From the NCBI RefSeq assembly GCF_024662015.1, contig NZ_CP102480.1:3184001-3248000 (forward strand): 64,000 nt of DNA, given 5' to 3'. Both the position numbers and the translations under genes were made by a program. Numbering within the stretch: position 1 is the first letter of the stretch; each line of letters opens with the position of its first letter. Shown one piece after another: positions 28,613 through 36,635 of the stretch. A model generated the notes under the pieces. It made no database searches and was not told where the DNA came from. It saw nothing but the letters and a program-made list of their open reading frames with translations. This stretch comes from Nisaea acidiphila (lineage in GTDB: Bacteria > Pseudomonadota > Alphaproteobacteria > Thalassobaculales > Thalassobaculaceae).

Positions 28613-31137
28613 TGAAAACCCTTCCCATCGCCCTCAGGATCGCCCGGCGCGAGCTTCGTGGCAGCGCCGCGTCCTTCCGTGTCTTTCTCGCCTGTCTTGC
28701 CCTCGGCGTGGCGGCCATGGCGGGTGTCGGCTCCGTGTCCTCCGCCATGATGGCCGGCGTCGAACGCGATGCGCGCGAGATCCTCGGCGGCGATATCGAT
28801 ATCCGCTTCACCCACCGCGAGGCGACGGACGCGCAGCAGGCCTGGTTCCGCGAAAGCGGCACTGTCGCCGAGACGGTGGAGATGCGCGCCATGGCCCGCA
28901 AGGCCGACGGCGGCCGCCGCACCCTCGTGGAACTGAAGGGCGTCAGCGCGAGCTATCCGCTGTTCGGAGACATGGAACTGGAGGGTGGAGCCGCGTTGCA
29001 GGAAACTCTCGCGGCGCGTGACGGTGTTTACGGCGCCGTGGTCGACAGTGCGCTGGCGGCACGGCTGGACCTGGTGCCCGGCGACCGGCTGAAAATCGGC
29101 GAGGCGGAAGTCGAGGTGCGCGACACGATCGCCAAGGAGCCTGACCGTGCCGTCAGTTTCGCCTCTTTCGGCCCGCGCGTGATGATCCCGGCGGCGGCGC
29201 TGCCCGAAACCGGCCTGGTGCAGCGCGGCAGCCTGATCCGATTCCACTACCGCATCGCGCTTGCGCCCGGAACGAATGCGGCCGACTGGATCGAGGAGAC
29301 CAACGCAGCGTTCCCGGATGCCGGCTGGCGCATTCGTGGCGTCGACCGCGCCGCACCGGGTTTTGACCGGTTCATCTCCCGCGTCACCCAGTTCCTCACG
29401 CTTGTCGGGCTGACGGCACTACTGGTCGGCGGCGTCGGCATCGCCAATGCGGTCCGGAGCTTCCTCGATCGCCGGATGGCGACCATCGCCACGCTGAAAT
29501 GCCTCGGGGCTTCGACCGGGACGGTCTTTACCGCCTATTTCATCCAGATTCTGGCCGTGGCGTCCGTCGGGATCGGCATCGGTCTCGTTTTCGGTGCTGT
29601 CGCGCCTCTAATCGCGGGCAAGCTGGTCTCGGGCATGCTGCCCTTCGAGGTTCCGGGCGGGATCTACTGGGGGCCGCTGCTGACCGCGGGCGCCTTCGGG
29701 TACCTCACCACCATCGCCTTCTCGCTCTGGCCGCTCGGGCGGGCCGGGTCGGTACGCGCGGCGCAGCTCTTCCGCGCGCTCATCGTGCCGCCGGGCGGGC
29801 GCCCGGCGATGCGCTACATCGTCTGGAGCGCGCTCAGCGCCGCCGCGCTTGCGGTCCTCGCGATGGTGGCGACCGACGATCCGAAGCTCGCGGGGTATTT
29901 CATCGCCGGGGCGGTGGGCGTCCTGCTGCTCTTCGGCGGCGGGGCCCAGCTGATCGTCCGCGCGGCCCGCGCCGCGCCGACGCCGAAACGGCCGGACCTG
30001 CGCCTCGCGGTGGCGAACCTGCACCGCCCCGGCGCGCCGACCGCGAGTGTGATCCTCTCGCTCGGGCTCGGTCTCACCGTGCTGGTCGCGATCGCGCTGG
30101 TGGAGGCCAATCTCGCCCGCCAGCTGAAGGAGCAGATCCCGGAAAAGGCGCCGTCCTATTTCTTCATCGATATCCAGCCGCACCAGGTCGAGGGCTTCAT
30201 CGAGACGGTGGAGAGCGTTCCGGGCATCACCAAGATGGAGCGCACGCCGATGGTGCGCGGGCGGATCGTCGAGATCGCCGGCGTGCCCGCTGGCGAACGC
30301 AAGGTCGACCCGGACGTGCAATGGACCATCAACGGCGACCGGGGCCTCACCTATGCCGCGACGCCGCCGCCGGGAACAGACCTGGTGGAGGGCGAGTGGT
30401 GGCCGGAAGACTACAAGGGGCCGCCGTTGATCTCCTTCGACGCGGAGATCGCGCGCGGATACGGCATCGGTGTCGGCGACGCCATCAAGCTGAACGTGCT
30501 CGGGCGGGAGATCACCGCGACGGTGCACAATCTGCGCAATATCGAGTGGCAGTCGCTGGGGATGAACTTCGTCTTCGTCTTCGCACCCGGAACGCTCGAG
30601 GCGGCGCCGCACAGCATTATTTCGACGGTTTACGCGGAAACACCGGAGGCCGAGGAGGCGGTGCAACGCGCCGTGACAGACCGGTTCCCGAACGTCTCCG
30701 CGATCCGGGTAAAGGATGCGCTCGACAATGCGAGCCGGATCATGGACGCGGTTGGGATTGCCATCCGCATCACTGCCTCGGTGACATTGCTGGCGGGCGT
30801 GCTGGTGCTGGCAGGCGCCGTGATCTCAGGCCACCAGCGGCGGATCTACGATGCCGTGGTGCTGAAGGTGCTGGGCGCGACCCGGCGCAAGGTGCTGACG
30901 GCCTATGTCATGGAGTACGGCCTGCTCGGGCTCGCGACCTCGCTGGTCTCGGCGCTGATCGGCACGGCTATCGGCTATCTGGTGATCTCGCAGATCATGC
31001 GGGCCGATTTCGCCTTCGATACGGTCTCGGTCGTCGCGACGGCAACGCTGTCCACCCTGCTCACCATCGGTCTCGGTCTCGTCGGCACCTGGAGCGCGCT
31101 CTCCCAGAAAGCGGCGCCGCTGCTCAGAAACGAATAG
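28612..31137 (+). CDS. ABC transporter permease, YbbP-type with two FtsX domains
   Basis: 841 residues. An N-terminal helix and MacB-like periplasmic domain (about 20-250) are followed by a first FtsX unit (LTLVGLTALLVGGVGIANAVRS onward, three helices), further helices near 400-450, a second periplasmic domain, and a C-terminal FtsX unit (ASVTLLAGVLVLAGAVISGH). The substrate is unknown; partnership with the TesA esterase suggests lipid or lysophospholipid handling, but that is inference. It overlaps the ATPase gene. Confidence 0.92.
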   Translation: MKTLPIALRIARRELRGSAASFRVFLACLALGVAAMAGVGSVSSAMMAGVERDAREILGGDIDIRFTHREATDAQQAWFRESGTVAETVEMRAMARKADGGRRTLVELKGVSASYPLFGDMELEGGAALQETLAARDGVYGAVVDSALAARLDLVPGDRLKIGEAEVEVRDTIAKEPDRAVSFASFGPRVMIPAAALPETGLVQRGSLIRFHYRIALAPGTNAADWIEETNAAFPDAGWRIRGVDRAAPGFDRFISRVTQFLTLVGLTALLVGGVGIANAVRSFLDRRMATIATLKCLGASTGTVFTAYFIQILAVASVGIGIGLVFGAVAPLIAGKLVSGMLPFEVPGGIYWGPLLTAGAFGYLTTIAFSLWPLGRAGSVRAAQLFRALIVPPGGRPAMRYIVWSALSAAALAVLAMVATDDPKLAGYFIAGAVGVLLLFGGGAQLIVRAARAAPTPKRPDLRLAVANLHRPGAPTASVILSLGLGLTVLVAIALVEANLARQLKEQIPEKAPSYFFIDIQPHQVEGFIETVESVPGITKMERTPMVRGRIVEIAGVPAGERKVDPDVQWTINGDRGLTYAATPPPGTDLVEGEWWPEDYKGPPLISFDAEIARGYGIGVGDAIKLNVLGREITATVHNLRNIEWQSLGMNFVFVFAPGTLEAAPHSIISTVYAETPEAEEAVQRAVTDRFPNVSAIRVKDALDNASRIMDAVGIAIRITASVTLLAGVLVLAGAVISGHQRRIYDAVVLKVLGATRRKVLTAYVMEYGLLGLATSLVSALIGTAIGYLVISQIMRADFAFDTVSVVATATLSTLLTIGLGLVGTWSALSQKAAPLLRNE

Positions 31138-31224
31138 ATCCTTTCGGTTCGGGGTATGGCGGAAGACGCGGTGCCGATTGAGGATCAGGTCTTACGGATG
31201 GGCTCAGCAGGTATGGGGGCAAGA

Positions 31225-32061
31225 ATGAGCGTGCAGCGTATTGCGTCTTTTTCCGAGAGGAATGCCGGAGGCAATCCGGCCGGAGTGATGATTGCCGACA
31301 ACCTTCCGTCGGTGGCGGAGATGCAGCGCATCGCCGCAGAGGTCGGATTCTCCGAAACGGCATTCGCCGAGCCGGAGGGGGACAGCTGGCGGGTGCGGTA
31401 TTTCTCGCCCGGTTCCGAGGTGCCGTTCTGCGGCCACGCGACGATTGCGCTCGGTGCCGCGCTTGCGATGAGGGAAGGCGACGGAGTATTCCGGCTGTCG
31501 CTCAACGAAGCGGATATTACCGTCGAGGGGCGCAACGAGAACGGTGTGTCTTCGGCCGCGTTGCAGTCACCGCCGACGCGCAGTTCCCCGGCCTCTCGGG
31601 AGATCGTATCCGAAGTTCTGGGGCTGTTCGGCTATTCCGCGGACGACCTGTACGACGGTATGGCGCCGGCCTGGATCCATGGCGGGGCGGACCATTTCCT
31701 GCTGCCGTTGAAATCCCGCGAGGCCTTGGCCGGCATGACATACGACCTTGAGGCGGGGCGCAGTCTGATGAACCGGGAAGGCTGGGTCACCATCATGCTG
31801 GTCTGCCCCGAAAATCCGACCAGCTTTCACGCACGCAACGCCTTCGCCTCCGGCGGCGTCTATGAGGATCCTGCCACCGGTGCCGCGACGGCGGCCTTTG
31901 CGGGTTATCTGCGGGATATCGGCTGGCCGCATGGCGGGAGGATCGAGATCCGGCAGGGTGAGGACATGGGCATGCGCTCGCGTATCCATGCCGAGATCCC
32001 GGCGGAACCGGGAAGCTCCATCCGGGTCTCGGGCGAGACCCGGATAATGAGCGAAGGTTAG
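31225..32061 (+). CDS. PhzF-family isomerase/epimerase-like protein
   Basis: 278 residues of the diaminopimelate-epimerase fold. The family opening SFSERNAGGNPAGVM is present, with a catalytic-type Glu44 in GFSETAFAEP. PFCGHATIALGAAL and YEDPATGAATAAFAGYL are the other PhzF signatures. The reaction is unknown for most members. I chose ATG 31225, preceded by GGGGGC, though ATGs at 31156, 31198 and 31213 are in frame. Confidence 0.88.
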   Translation: MSVQRIASFSERNAGGNPAGVMIADNLPSVAEMQRIAAEVGFSETAFAEPEGDSWRVRYFSPGSEVPFCGHATIALGAALAMREGDGVFRLSLNEADITVEGRNENGVSSAALQSPPTRSSPASREIVSEVLGLFGYSADDLYDGMAPAWIHGGADHFLLPLKSREALAGMTYDLEAGRSLMNREGWVTIMLVCPENPTSFHARNAFASGGVYEDPATGAATAAFAGYLRDIGWPHGGRIEIRQGEDMGMRSRIHAEIPAEPGSSIRVSGETRIMSEG

Positions 32062-32543
32062 CTATTCAGGACCGCCATTCCGGGGGCTGTACCCTCCAGG
32101 CTTGGATCGGGTGTAACGACGAACAGCGTCACGTCGATATTGTTTCGGGTCGCGTTGGAGTAGGGGCAGACCAGGTGAGCCTCGCCGACGAGGTCCTCCA
32201 GCGCTTCCTTGTCGGCACCCGGCATCGAGATTGCCAGCGAAACCTCGAGACCGAACCCGCCTTCGGCGCGCGGACCGATGCCGACTTCTGCGCAGACGGT
32301 CGTGTCCTCGCCGATCTTCAGGCCTGTCTGCTTTTGGGCGGAGACGAACTTCATCGCTCCTAGGAAGCATGCCGCATAACCGGCCGCGAAAAGCTGCTCC
32401 GGATTATTGCCGGTTCCGCCGGCCCCGCCGAGTTCCCTCGGTGTCGAAAGTGTCACTTCGAAAGCGCCGTCGTGGGTTTTGGCCTTGCCGTCACGACCAC
32501 CGTTCGCGAAGGCGATGGTCCTGTAGAGAACATCAACGGACAT
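32058..32543 (-). CDS. ohr: Organic hydroperoxide resistance protein Ohr
   Basis: 161 residues. The two redox cysteines are Cys59 (GYAACFLGA) and Cys126 (HLVCPYSNATRNN), with the family start VLYRTIAFANGGRDG. Ohr reduces organic and lipid hydroperoxides using lipoylated proteins as electron donors. A tail of about 20 residues after IDVTLFVV extends past the usual end near residue 142. ATG 32543 has AGGAG upstream. It is divergent from its likely repressor gene ohrR. Confidence 0.94.
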   Translation of the reverse strand: MSVDVLYRTIAFANGGRDGKAKTHDGAFEVTLSTPRELGGAGGTGNNPEQLFAAGYAACFLGAMKFVSAQKQTGLKIGEDTTVCAEVGIGPRAEGGFGLEVSLAISMPGADKEALEDLVGEAHLVCPYSNATRNNIDVTLFVVTPDPSLEGTAPGMAVLNS

Positions 32544-32562
32544 TGTTAAACTCCTTAATAAG

Positions 32563-32627
32563 CGATTAAATCGTGCACGATATAAATAACAATCAAACCT
32601 CATGAGTCAAGGCTTGCGATTTAATCG
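32563..32627. promoter_or_regulatory. Two OhrR-operator-like palindromes between ohr and ohrR
   Basis: CGATTAAATCG (32563-32573) and CGATTTAATCG (32617-32627) are near-identical palindromes lying within an 18-base direct repeat (GCGATTAAATCGTGCACG and its variant). Their centres are 54 bases apart, about five helical turns. On the minus strand TTGACT (32610-32605) lies between them as a possible -35 of the ohr promoter. Binding by the MarR-type OhrR is inferred from position and symmetry. Confidence 0.7.
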
Positions 32628-32658
32628 TGCGCGCTTAAATTTGGGGGGGAGATCAGAA

Positions 32659-33132
32659 ATGGAGAGAATCATGTCCGCAATATCCGCCGACCAGGCTGCT
32701 TGTCCGGCCCTGAAGGACATGCTCTGCTTCGCCCTCTACAAGGCGCATCATGCGATGAACCGGGTCTACAAGCCGCTTCTCGGCGAGTTGGGGCTTACCT
32801 ATCCGCAATATCTCGTGCTGATCGCGCTCTGGGAGCGGGACGGACAAAAAGTGGGTCAGCTCGGCGAGACCCTGCATCTGGAATCGAACACGCTGACCCC
32901 GCTCTTGAAGCGGCTGGAAGGGGCGGGGCTTGTCGTACGGCGGCGGGCGGCCAATGACGAACGTCAGGTGATGGTATCCCTGACCCCGGCCGGCAAGGAC
33001 ATGCGAAAGAAGTCGGAGGGCGTGGCCCAGTGCATCTTCGACGCGCTGCACATGGCGCCGGAAGAGTTCCGGCCGCTGGTCTCCGGCGTGAACGCGGTTG
33101 CCGACACGCTTGTCGCCGGCCGTGAAGATTGA
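32659..33132 (+). CDS. ohrR: MarR-family peroxide-sensing repressor OhrR
   Basis: 157 residues from ATG 32659, which has GGGGGGA about eight bases upstream. LCFALYKAHHAMNRVYKPLL is the OhrR hallmark, and Cys23 matches the reactive cysteine that organic peroxides oxidize. The winged-helix part is LHLESNTLTPLLKRLEGAGLVVRRR. Two further cysteines, near residues 15 and 130, make it a candidate for the two-Cys disulfide type. ATG 32671 is an alternative start. Confidence 0.93.
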   Translation: MERIMSAISADQAACPALKDMLCFALYKAHHAMNRVYKPLLGELGLTYPQYLVLIALWERDGQKVGQLGETLHLESNTLTPLLKRLEGAGLVVRRRAANDERQVMVSLTPAGKDMRKKSEGVAQCIFDALHMAPEEFRPLVSGVNAVADTLVAGRED

Positions 33133-33198
33133 ACGGCGCCGCCTTTTTCTTGGCCCAATCCTCGGTATCATGAGGCGTCCTGACGAAGGAGCCGACCC

Positions 33199-33477
33199 AT
33201 GATGAAGACGAAGCCGATCATCCTGCTACTTGCTCTGGGAATTGCCGTCGCCGCAGTCCCCGTACGCGCCGCTTCCGACGAGGCGCCCGCCGATACGATC
33301 GAGCGTGGCGCGCAACTGGTCATCGACGGTCTCCGCGCCTTCTTCTCTTCCATTCCACAGTACGAAGCACCGGAAGTGCTGCCGAACGGCGATATCATCA
33401 TTCGCCGGGTGCAGCCGAAGGCGGACGACGGGGAACCGGAGGAGAAGGAAGATGACGGTCCGGGGCTGAAACTCTGA
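33199..33477 (+). CDS. Small exported hypothetical protein
   Basis: 92 residues, not recognised as a named family. A signal peptide (1 to about 24, ending VRAAS) precedes a short amphipathic stretch (ERGAQLVIDGLRAFFSSIPQ), then YEAPEVLPNGDIIIRRV and a very acidic/lysine tail. AAGGAG (33185-33190) supports ATG 33199; the ATG at 33202 is equally possible. Periplasmic location is inferred. It lies alone between ohrR and the PepSY operon. Confidence 0.7.
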   Translation: MMKTKPIILLLALGIAVAAVPVRAASDEAPADTIERGAQLVIDGLRAFFSSIPQYEAPEVLPNGDIIIRRVQPKADDGEPEEKEDDGPGLKL

Positions 33478-33595
33478 AACACCTTCTCCCGGAACGATGC
33501 CCGGCAAACCGCGGGGCTCGGACGGACGGGGAAAAACGGCCTGCTGACGACCGGGCCGGTAGCCAAAAATGTTCCGGATACAAGGCTTAAGCATT

Positions 33596-33619
33596 CGCTT
33601 ACGCACGCTCCCGTAAGCG
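33596..33619. promoter_or_regulatory. Perfect inverted repeat upstream of the PepSY-cytochrome operon
   Basis: CGCTTACG (33596-33603) and CGTAAGCG (33612-33619) form an eight-base perfect inverted repeat with an eight-base spacer, about 90 bases before the PepSY start. No T run follows, so it is not a terminator. An operator for a regulator of the operon is likely; the regulator encoded at the operon's end is one candidate. Confidence 0.5.
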
Positions 33620-33710
33620 GAAGGCGCATTCGGAAGGGATGAGGACATCTCCATCTCTAGCTCACCGGCGCAGATCGGCGTCCGGGCGAATGCAACAAAT
33701 GGAGCCTCTC

Positions 33711-33983
33711 ATGAAAAAGACGATCCTCGGCCTCGCGGCCGCCGCACTGATTGCTCTTCCGCTGGCCGGACAGAGCCTCGCCAGTTCCCATTCGACATCA
33801 AAGGCCAAGATGCTAAGTGAGGAGCAGATCGGCGAGATGCTCGCGAAGAATGGCTACAAGGTGATCCGCATAGAACGTGAGCGTGACGAAGTTGAAGTCT
33901 ACGCCACCCAAGGCGGCGAGAAATGGGAACTCAAGCTCGATCCGAAGACCGGGAATGTCCTGCGCAAGGAGCGTGAGGACTGA
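33711..33983 (+). CDS. Exported PepSY-domain protein
   Basis: 90 residues. A signal peptide (MKKTILGLAAAALIALPLAG, cleavage near LAS) is followed by one small PepSY-like domain: LSEEQIGEMLAKNGYKVIRIERERDEVEVYA through WELKLDPKTGNVLRKE. Such single-domain proteins sit in the periplasm and often accompany redox or two-component genes. ATG 33711 has GGAG six bases upstream; the longer frame upstream lacks a signal peptide. The stop overlaps the cytochrome start. Confidence 0.87.
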   Translation: MKKTILGLAAAALIALPLAGQSLASSHSTSKAKMLSEEQIGEMLAKNGYKVIRIERERDEVEVYATQGGEKWELKLDPKTGNVLRKERED

Positions 33984-34531
33984 TGACCGCGACAGGCCGG
34001 ACGGACCGGCGGGTCTGGGATCCGCTGGTCCGGGTTACGCATTGGGTCATCGCGCTCGCGGTGCTTCTCAACTATGCGATCGTGGACGAGGAATCGGTTG
34101 TCCACGTCTGGGTTGGCTACACGGCGTTGGCGATGCTCGGCCTGCGTGTGATCTGGGGCTTTGTCGGCACCGAGCCGGCACGTTTCAGCTCTTTCCCGCC
34201 CGACCCGTCGGCCGCGCTCGCCCATTTGCGCGAGATGTTTTCGCGCCCGCGCCAGGCACACAGTTCGCACAACCCGCTCGGGGCGCTGATGGTCTACGCA
34301 CTATGGGCCACGTTGTTCACGGTCGGGGGCACGGGTATGGTGCTCGACGTTGTCGGCGAACACGGCTTGCTCGGCGAGGCTGCGGAAGAAATTCATGAAG
34401 TCGCGGCGACGCTGCTCGTCGTTCTGGCGGCTTTCCATGTCGGCGGGGTGGTTCTCGAGTCGCGCCTCACCGGGACAAATCTGGTACGCCGAATGACGTG
34501 GCATCCTCGCGGCAGGCCGGGGGATGGCTGA
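33983..34531 (+). CDS. Membrane cytochrome b (b561/hydrogenase-b type)
   Basis: 182 residues with about four transmembrane helices. Likely haem-ligand histidines are His20 (LVRVTHWVIALAV), His41 (VVHVWVGYTALA), His138 (EIHEVAATLLVV) and His152 (AAFHVGGVV). The start RRVWDPLVRVTHW is typical of this family. It would carry electrons through the inner membrane; donor and acceptor are not evident. It is coupled to the PepSY gene by TGATG and followed by a LuxR-type regulator. Confidence 0.9.
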   Translation: MTATGRTDRRVWDPLVRVTHWVIALAVLLNYAIVDEESVVHVWVGYTALAMLGLRVIWGFVGTEPARFSSFPPDPSAALAHLREMFSRPRQAHSSHNPLGALMVYALWATLFTVGGTGMVLDVVGEHGLLGEAAEEIHEVAATLLVVLAAFHVGGVVLESRLTGTNLVRRMTWHPRGRPGDG

Positions 34532-34542
34532 AAGGGGAGCTT

Positions 34543-35091
34543 GTGAAAGATCGGGAAAAGGGCGGCGGCCCGCTCGGCGGGACATACGGCCTGGCAGCGC
34601 TTATCGTCATGCAGTCGCTTTGCGCGGTTTTTTTCATTGCCGACGCGGTCGAGGATATCCGCACGGAGCCGCTCAATTGGCATGACGGGTTCGAGGCGGT
34701 CGTCGCATTGGCGCTGATCATTGGCGTGGTGTTCGGAGCCAGGGAAATGCGCCGGGTTCTCGATCGAGCGGGCCGGGCCGAGGCTGCCGTGTCGGCCGCG
34801 TCCGGGGCGCTCGGCGAGATGATTGCCGGCCATTTCGATCGGTGGCAGCTGACGGACGCGGAGCGGGATGTGGCTCTGTTGGCGATCAAGGGTTTCGAGA
34901 TATCCGAGATTGCGGGCCTCCGGAACACTGCGCCGAGCACCGTGCGAGCGCAATTGACCCGGGTCTATGCCAAGGCCGGGGTCGCAGGACGCTCCCAGCT
35001 GGTCAGCCTTTTCATCGACGATCTGCTCGGCGGGCCGCTCGCCGGTCTGGACATGCCGGAAGCGGAACGGTTGGACAGAAATGCTAGCTGA
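34543..35091 (+). CDS. Membrane-anchored LuxR-type transcription regulator
   Basis: 182 residues. Two N-terminal transmembrane helices (about YGLAALIVMQSLCAVFFI and EAVVALALIIGVVFGA) are followed by a short linker rich in alanine and then a LuxR/GerE helix-turn-helix (LTDAERDVALLAIKGFEISE, NTAPSTVRAQLTRVYAKAGV). No receiver domain is present. GTG 34543 is preceded by GGGGAG; an in-frame GTG at 34498 would overlap the cytochrome gene. A regulator held in the membrane next to a cytochrome suggests redox- or envelope-sensing, which is inference. Tail-to-tail overlap with ybaK is eight bases. Confidence 0.85.
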   Translation: MKDREKGGGPLGGTYGLAALIVMQSLCAVFFIADAVEDIRTEPLNWHDGFEAVVALALIIGVVFGAREMRRVLDRAGRAEAAVSAASGALGEMIAGHFDRWQLTDAERDVALLAIKGFEISEIAGLRNTAPSTVRAQLTRVYAKAGVAGRSQLVSLFIDDLLGGPLAGLDMPEAERLDRNAS

Positions 35092-35551
35092 GGTCGGCGA
35101 CGGTTGCCCCGGCAGCATCCCGCAAGGCCAGGGGCTCCGTTTCGAACACCGCGTTCGGCGCCCCCGCCGCGGCCCAGACGGTTTCGAAACCGAGCAGGGC
35201 TTCGTCCATCCAGGTCTCGACCGGAACCAGGTGGCCGATCGGTGCGACGCCGCCGATGGCGAAGCCTGTGACCTCGCGGACTTCCTTCGGGTCTGCCCGC
35301 TCCAACGGTTCGCCGGCTAGCGCGGTGGCCTTTGCGAGATCGACCTGATTGCTGCCGGAGACCAGGAGCAGTTTCAGTGCGCCGCTTTCCGCGCCTTTGA
35401 ATATCAGCGATTTCACGATCTGTGCGACCTCGCAGCCACAGGCCGCGGCCGCTTCCTCGGCGGTGCGGGTCGAGTCAGGCATGCGCAGGATTTCAGTGGC
35501 CAAGCCGGCCGCTTCAGCGGCCGCCTTCACCCGGTTAACGCTCTTGCTCAT
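35084..35551 (-). CDS. YbaK/EbsC-type aminoacyl-tRNA deacylase
   Basis: 155 residues with one YbaK/ProX fold: EEAAAACGCEVAQIVKSLIF, LLLVSGSNQVDLAKA, TGFAIGGVAPIGH and the C-terminal acidic stretch. YbaK-type proteins hydrolyse mischarged tRNA, most often Cys-tRNA(Pro). Specificity cannot be read from sequence alone. It is monocistronic on the minus strand. Confidence 0.9.
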   Translation of the reverse strand: MSKSVNRVKAAAEAAGLATEILRMPDSTRTAEEAAAACGCEVAQIVKSLIFKGAESGALKLLLVSGSNQVDLAKATALAGEPLERADPKEVREVTGFAIGGVAPIGHLVPVETWMDEALLGFETVWAAAGAPNAVFETEPLALRDAAGATVADLS

Positions 35552-35721
35552 ATGGTTTCGTCTCTCAGAATAGACTTGCGGAGCCAGTGGAGCGCAGGTG
35601 TGGCCGGACCGTCAATCGTGGCAATGGACGCGGTCGGCAGCAGCGCACCGTACCCGGCGTGTTCGCCTGTCAGACGACAGCTTCTTTTTCCGGTTCGGTT
35701 CGGGTGGGATGGAAAACAAAA

Positions 35722-35755
35722 AAAGCGTCCCGCAATGTCCGTTGCGGGACGCTTT
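35722..35755 (-). terminator. Strong terminator of the RTX gene
   Basis: AAAGCGTCCCGCAA (35722-35735) and TTGCGGGACGCTTT (35742-35755) form a perfect 14-base stem with a six-base loop. On the minus strand it is followed directly by a run of seven Ts (complement of the A run from 35718). It closes the RTX gene ending at 35771 and could also stop plus-strand transcription. Confidence 0.9.
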
Positions 35756-35770
35756 CTCTTGAGGCTGAAG

Positions 35771-36544
35771 TCAGATGATCGCGAAATCCGATGCGCTCAA
35801 TTCGCTCGGAGCGACCCCGATAAGCGTTACGGTATTGTCCCCTCCGAGAGAGATGACCGCGTCGCCATTCTCGGTCGCGCTGATACGCGACAACAGCTCC
35901 TGAACGCTTTCCGGGCCGTCGTCCGCATCGCCTTCGACATCGATCGGGTCCCACGCGATCACGTCACCGCCGTCAGGGTCGAAATCGATGATCGTGTCCC
36001 GCCCAGACTGACCGGCAAAGACGAATGTATCGGCTCCGGCGCCACCGGTTAGCTGATCGTCGTGACGGCCACCGTTCAGGACGTCGTTCCCGTCACCGCC
36101 GTTGATCGTATCGCTGTCTTTTCCGCCGTGGATCCAGTCGTTGCCGGCGCCGCCGTCGAGACTGTCGTCGCCGAGATTGCCATAGATGCGGTCGTCGCCA
36201 TTACCGCCGAGGGCGACATCGTCGTTCTGTCCTCCGTAGAGAATATCAAGGCCGTCATCCCCGTGGAGATGGTCCGCGCCGATATTTCCGTAGAGGATGT
36301 CGTCGTCGTCCTCGCCGTACAGATCGTCATCGCCATCGCGCCCATAGAGCAGGTCCGACCCGATTCCGCCGTACAAATCGTCGTCGCTGTCATGACCCTC
36401 CAGAAGGTCATCGTCGAGATCGCCGTAATCGTCGTCGTCGTGATCGCTGTCGTGATCATCGTCGTCGTCGTCGTCATCCTCGAGGTCGAGGTCTCCGAAC
36501 AACTTTTCGACCCAATCGTCGTCAAGTTCGTCGAAGTCAGCCAT
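35771..36544 (-). CDS. Acidic RTX calcium-binding protein
   Basis: 257 residues. The N-terminus (about 1-60) is extremely acidic with a run of aspartates; then about ten RTX nonapeptides (GGxGxDxLx type, such as LYGRDGDDDLYGEDDDD) form a calcium-filled beta roll (about 60-170). The C-terminus (TFVFAGQSGRDTIIDFDPDGGD onward) resembles the end of type I-secreted proteins. There is no signal peptide, so export by a type I system is expected, but none is encoded here. It lies 91 bases downstream of the histidine kinase gene, on the same strand. Confidence 0.9.
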   Translation of the reverse strand: MADFDELDDDWVEKLFGDLDLEDDDDDDDDHDSDHDDDDYGDLDDDLLEGHDSDDDLYGGIGSDLLYGRDGDDDLYGEDDDDILYGNIGADHLHGDDGLDILYGGQNDDVALGGNGDDRIYGNLGDDSLDGGAGNDWIHGGKDSDTINGGDGNDVLNGGRHDDQLTGGAGADTFVFAGQSGRDTIIDFDPDGGDVIAWDPIDVEGDADDGPESVQELLSRISATENGDAVISLGGDNTVTLIGVAPSELSASDFAII

Positions 36545-36604
36545 TGGATTCTCCTCGGCTCAATTTGCGGCATTGGCCGCCCTATCGCGCCGATATTGGC
36601 ATCC

Positions 36605-36624
36605 GAACCTGACGTGAACCTGAC
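36605..36624. promoter_or_regulatory. 11-base-phased direct repeat upstream of the RTX gene
   Basis: GAACCTGAC occurs at 36605-36613 and again at 36616-36624, a period of exactly 11 bases, in the gap between the kinase and RTX genes. OmpR/PhoB-class regulators bind as head-to-tail dimers to repeats of this spacing. The response regulator encoded at 37982 is therefore a candidate binder. No clear -10 could be fixed. Confidence 0.55.
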
Positions 36625-36635
36625 AGCTTGAAGTT

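Noticed and set aside
29499-31181. A 560-codon plus-strand open frame
   Set aside because: It is a shifted frame of the ABC permease gene with arginine-rich shadow composition.
36062-36631. A 189-codon hydrophobic open frame
   Set aside because: The valine/isoleucine runs are simply the antisense of the aspartate codons of the RTX gene, not a membrane protein.
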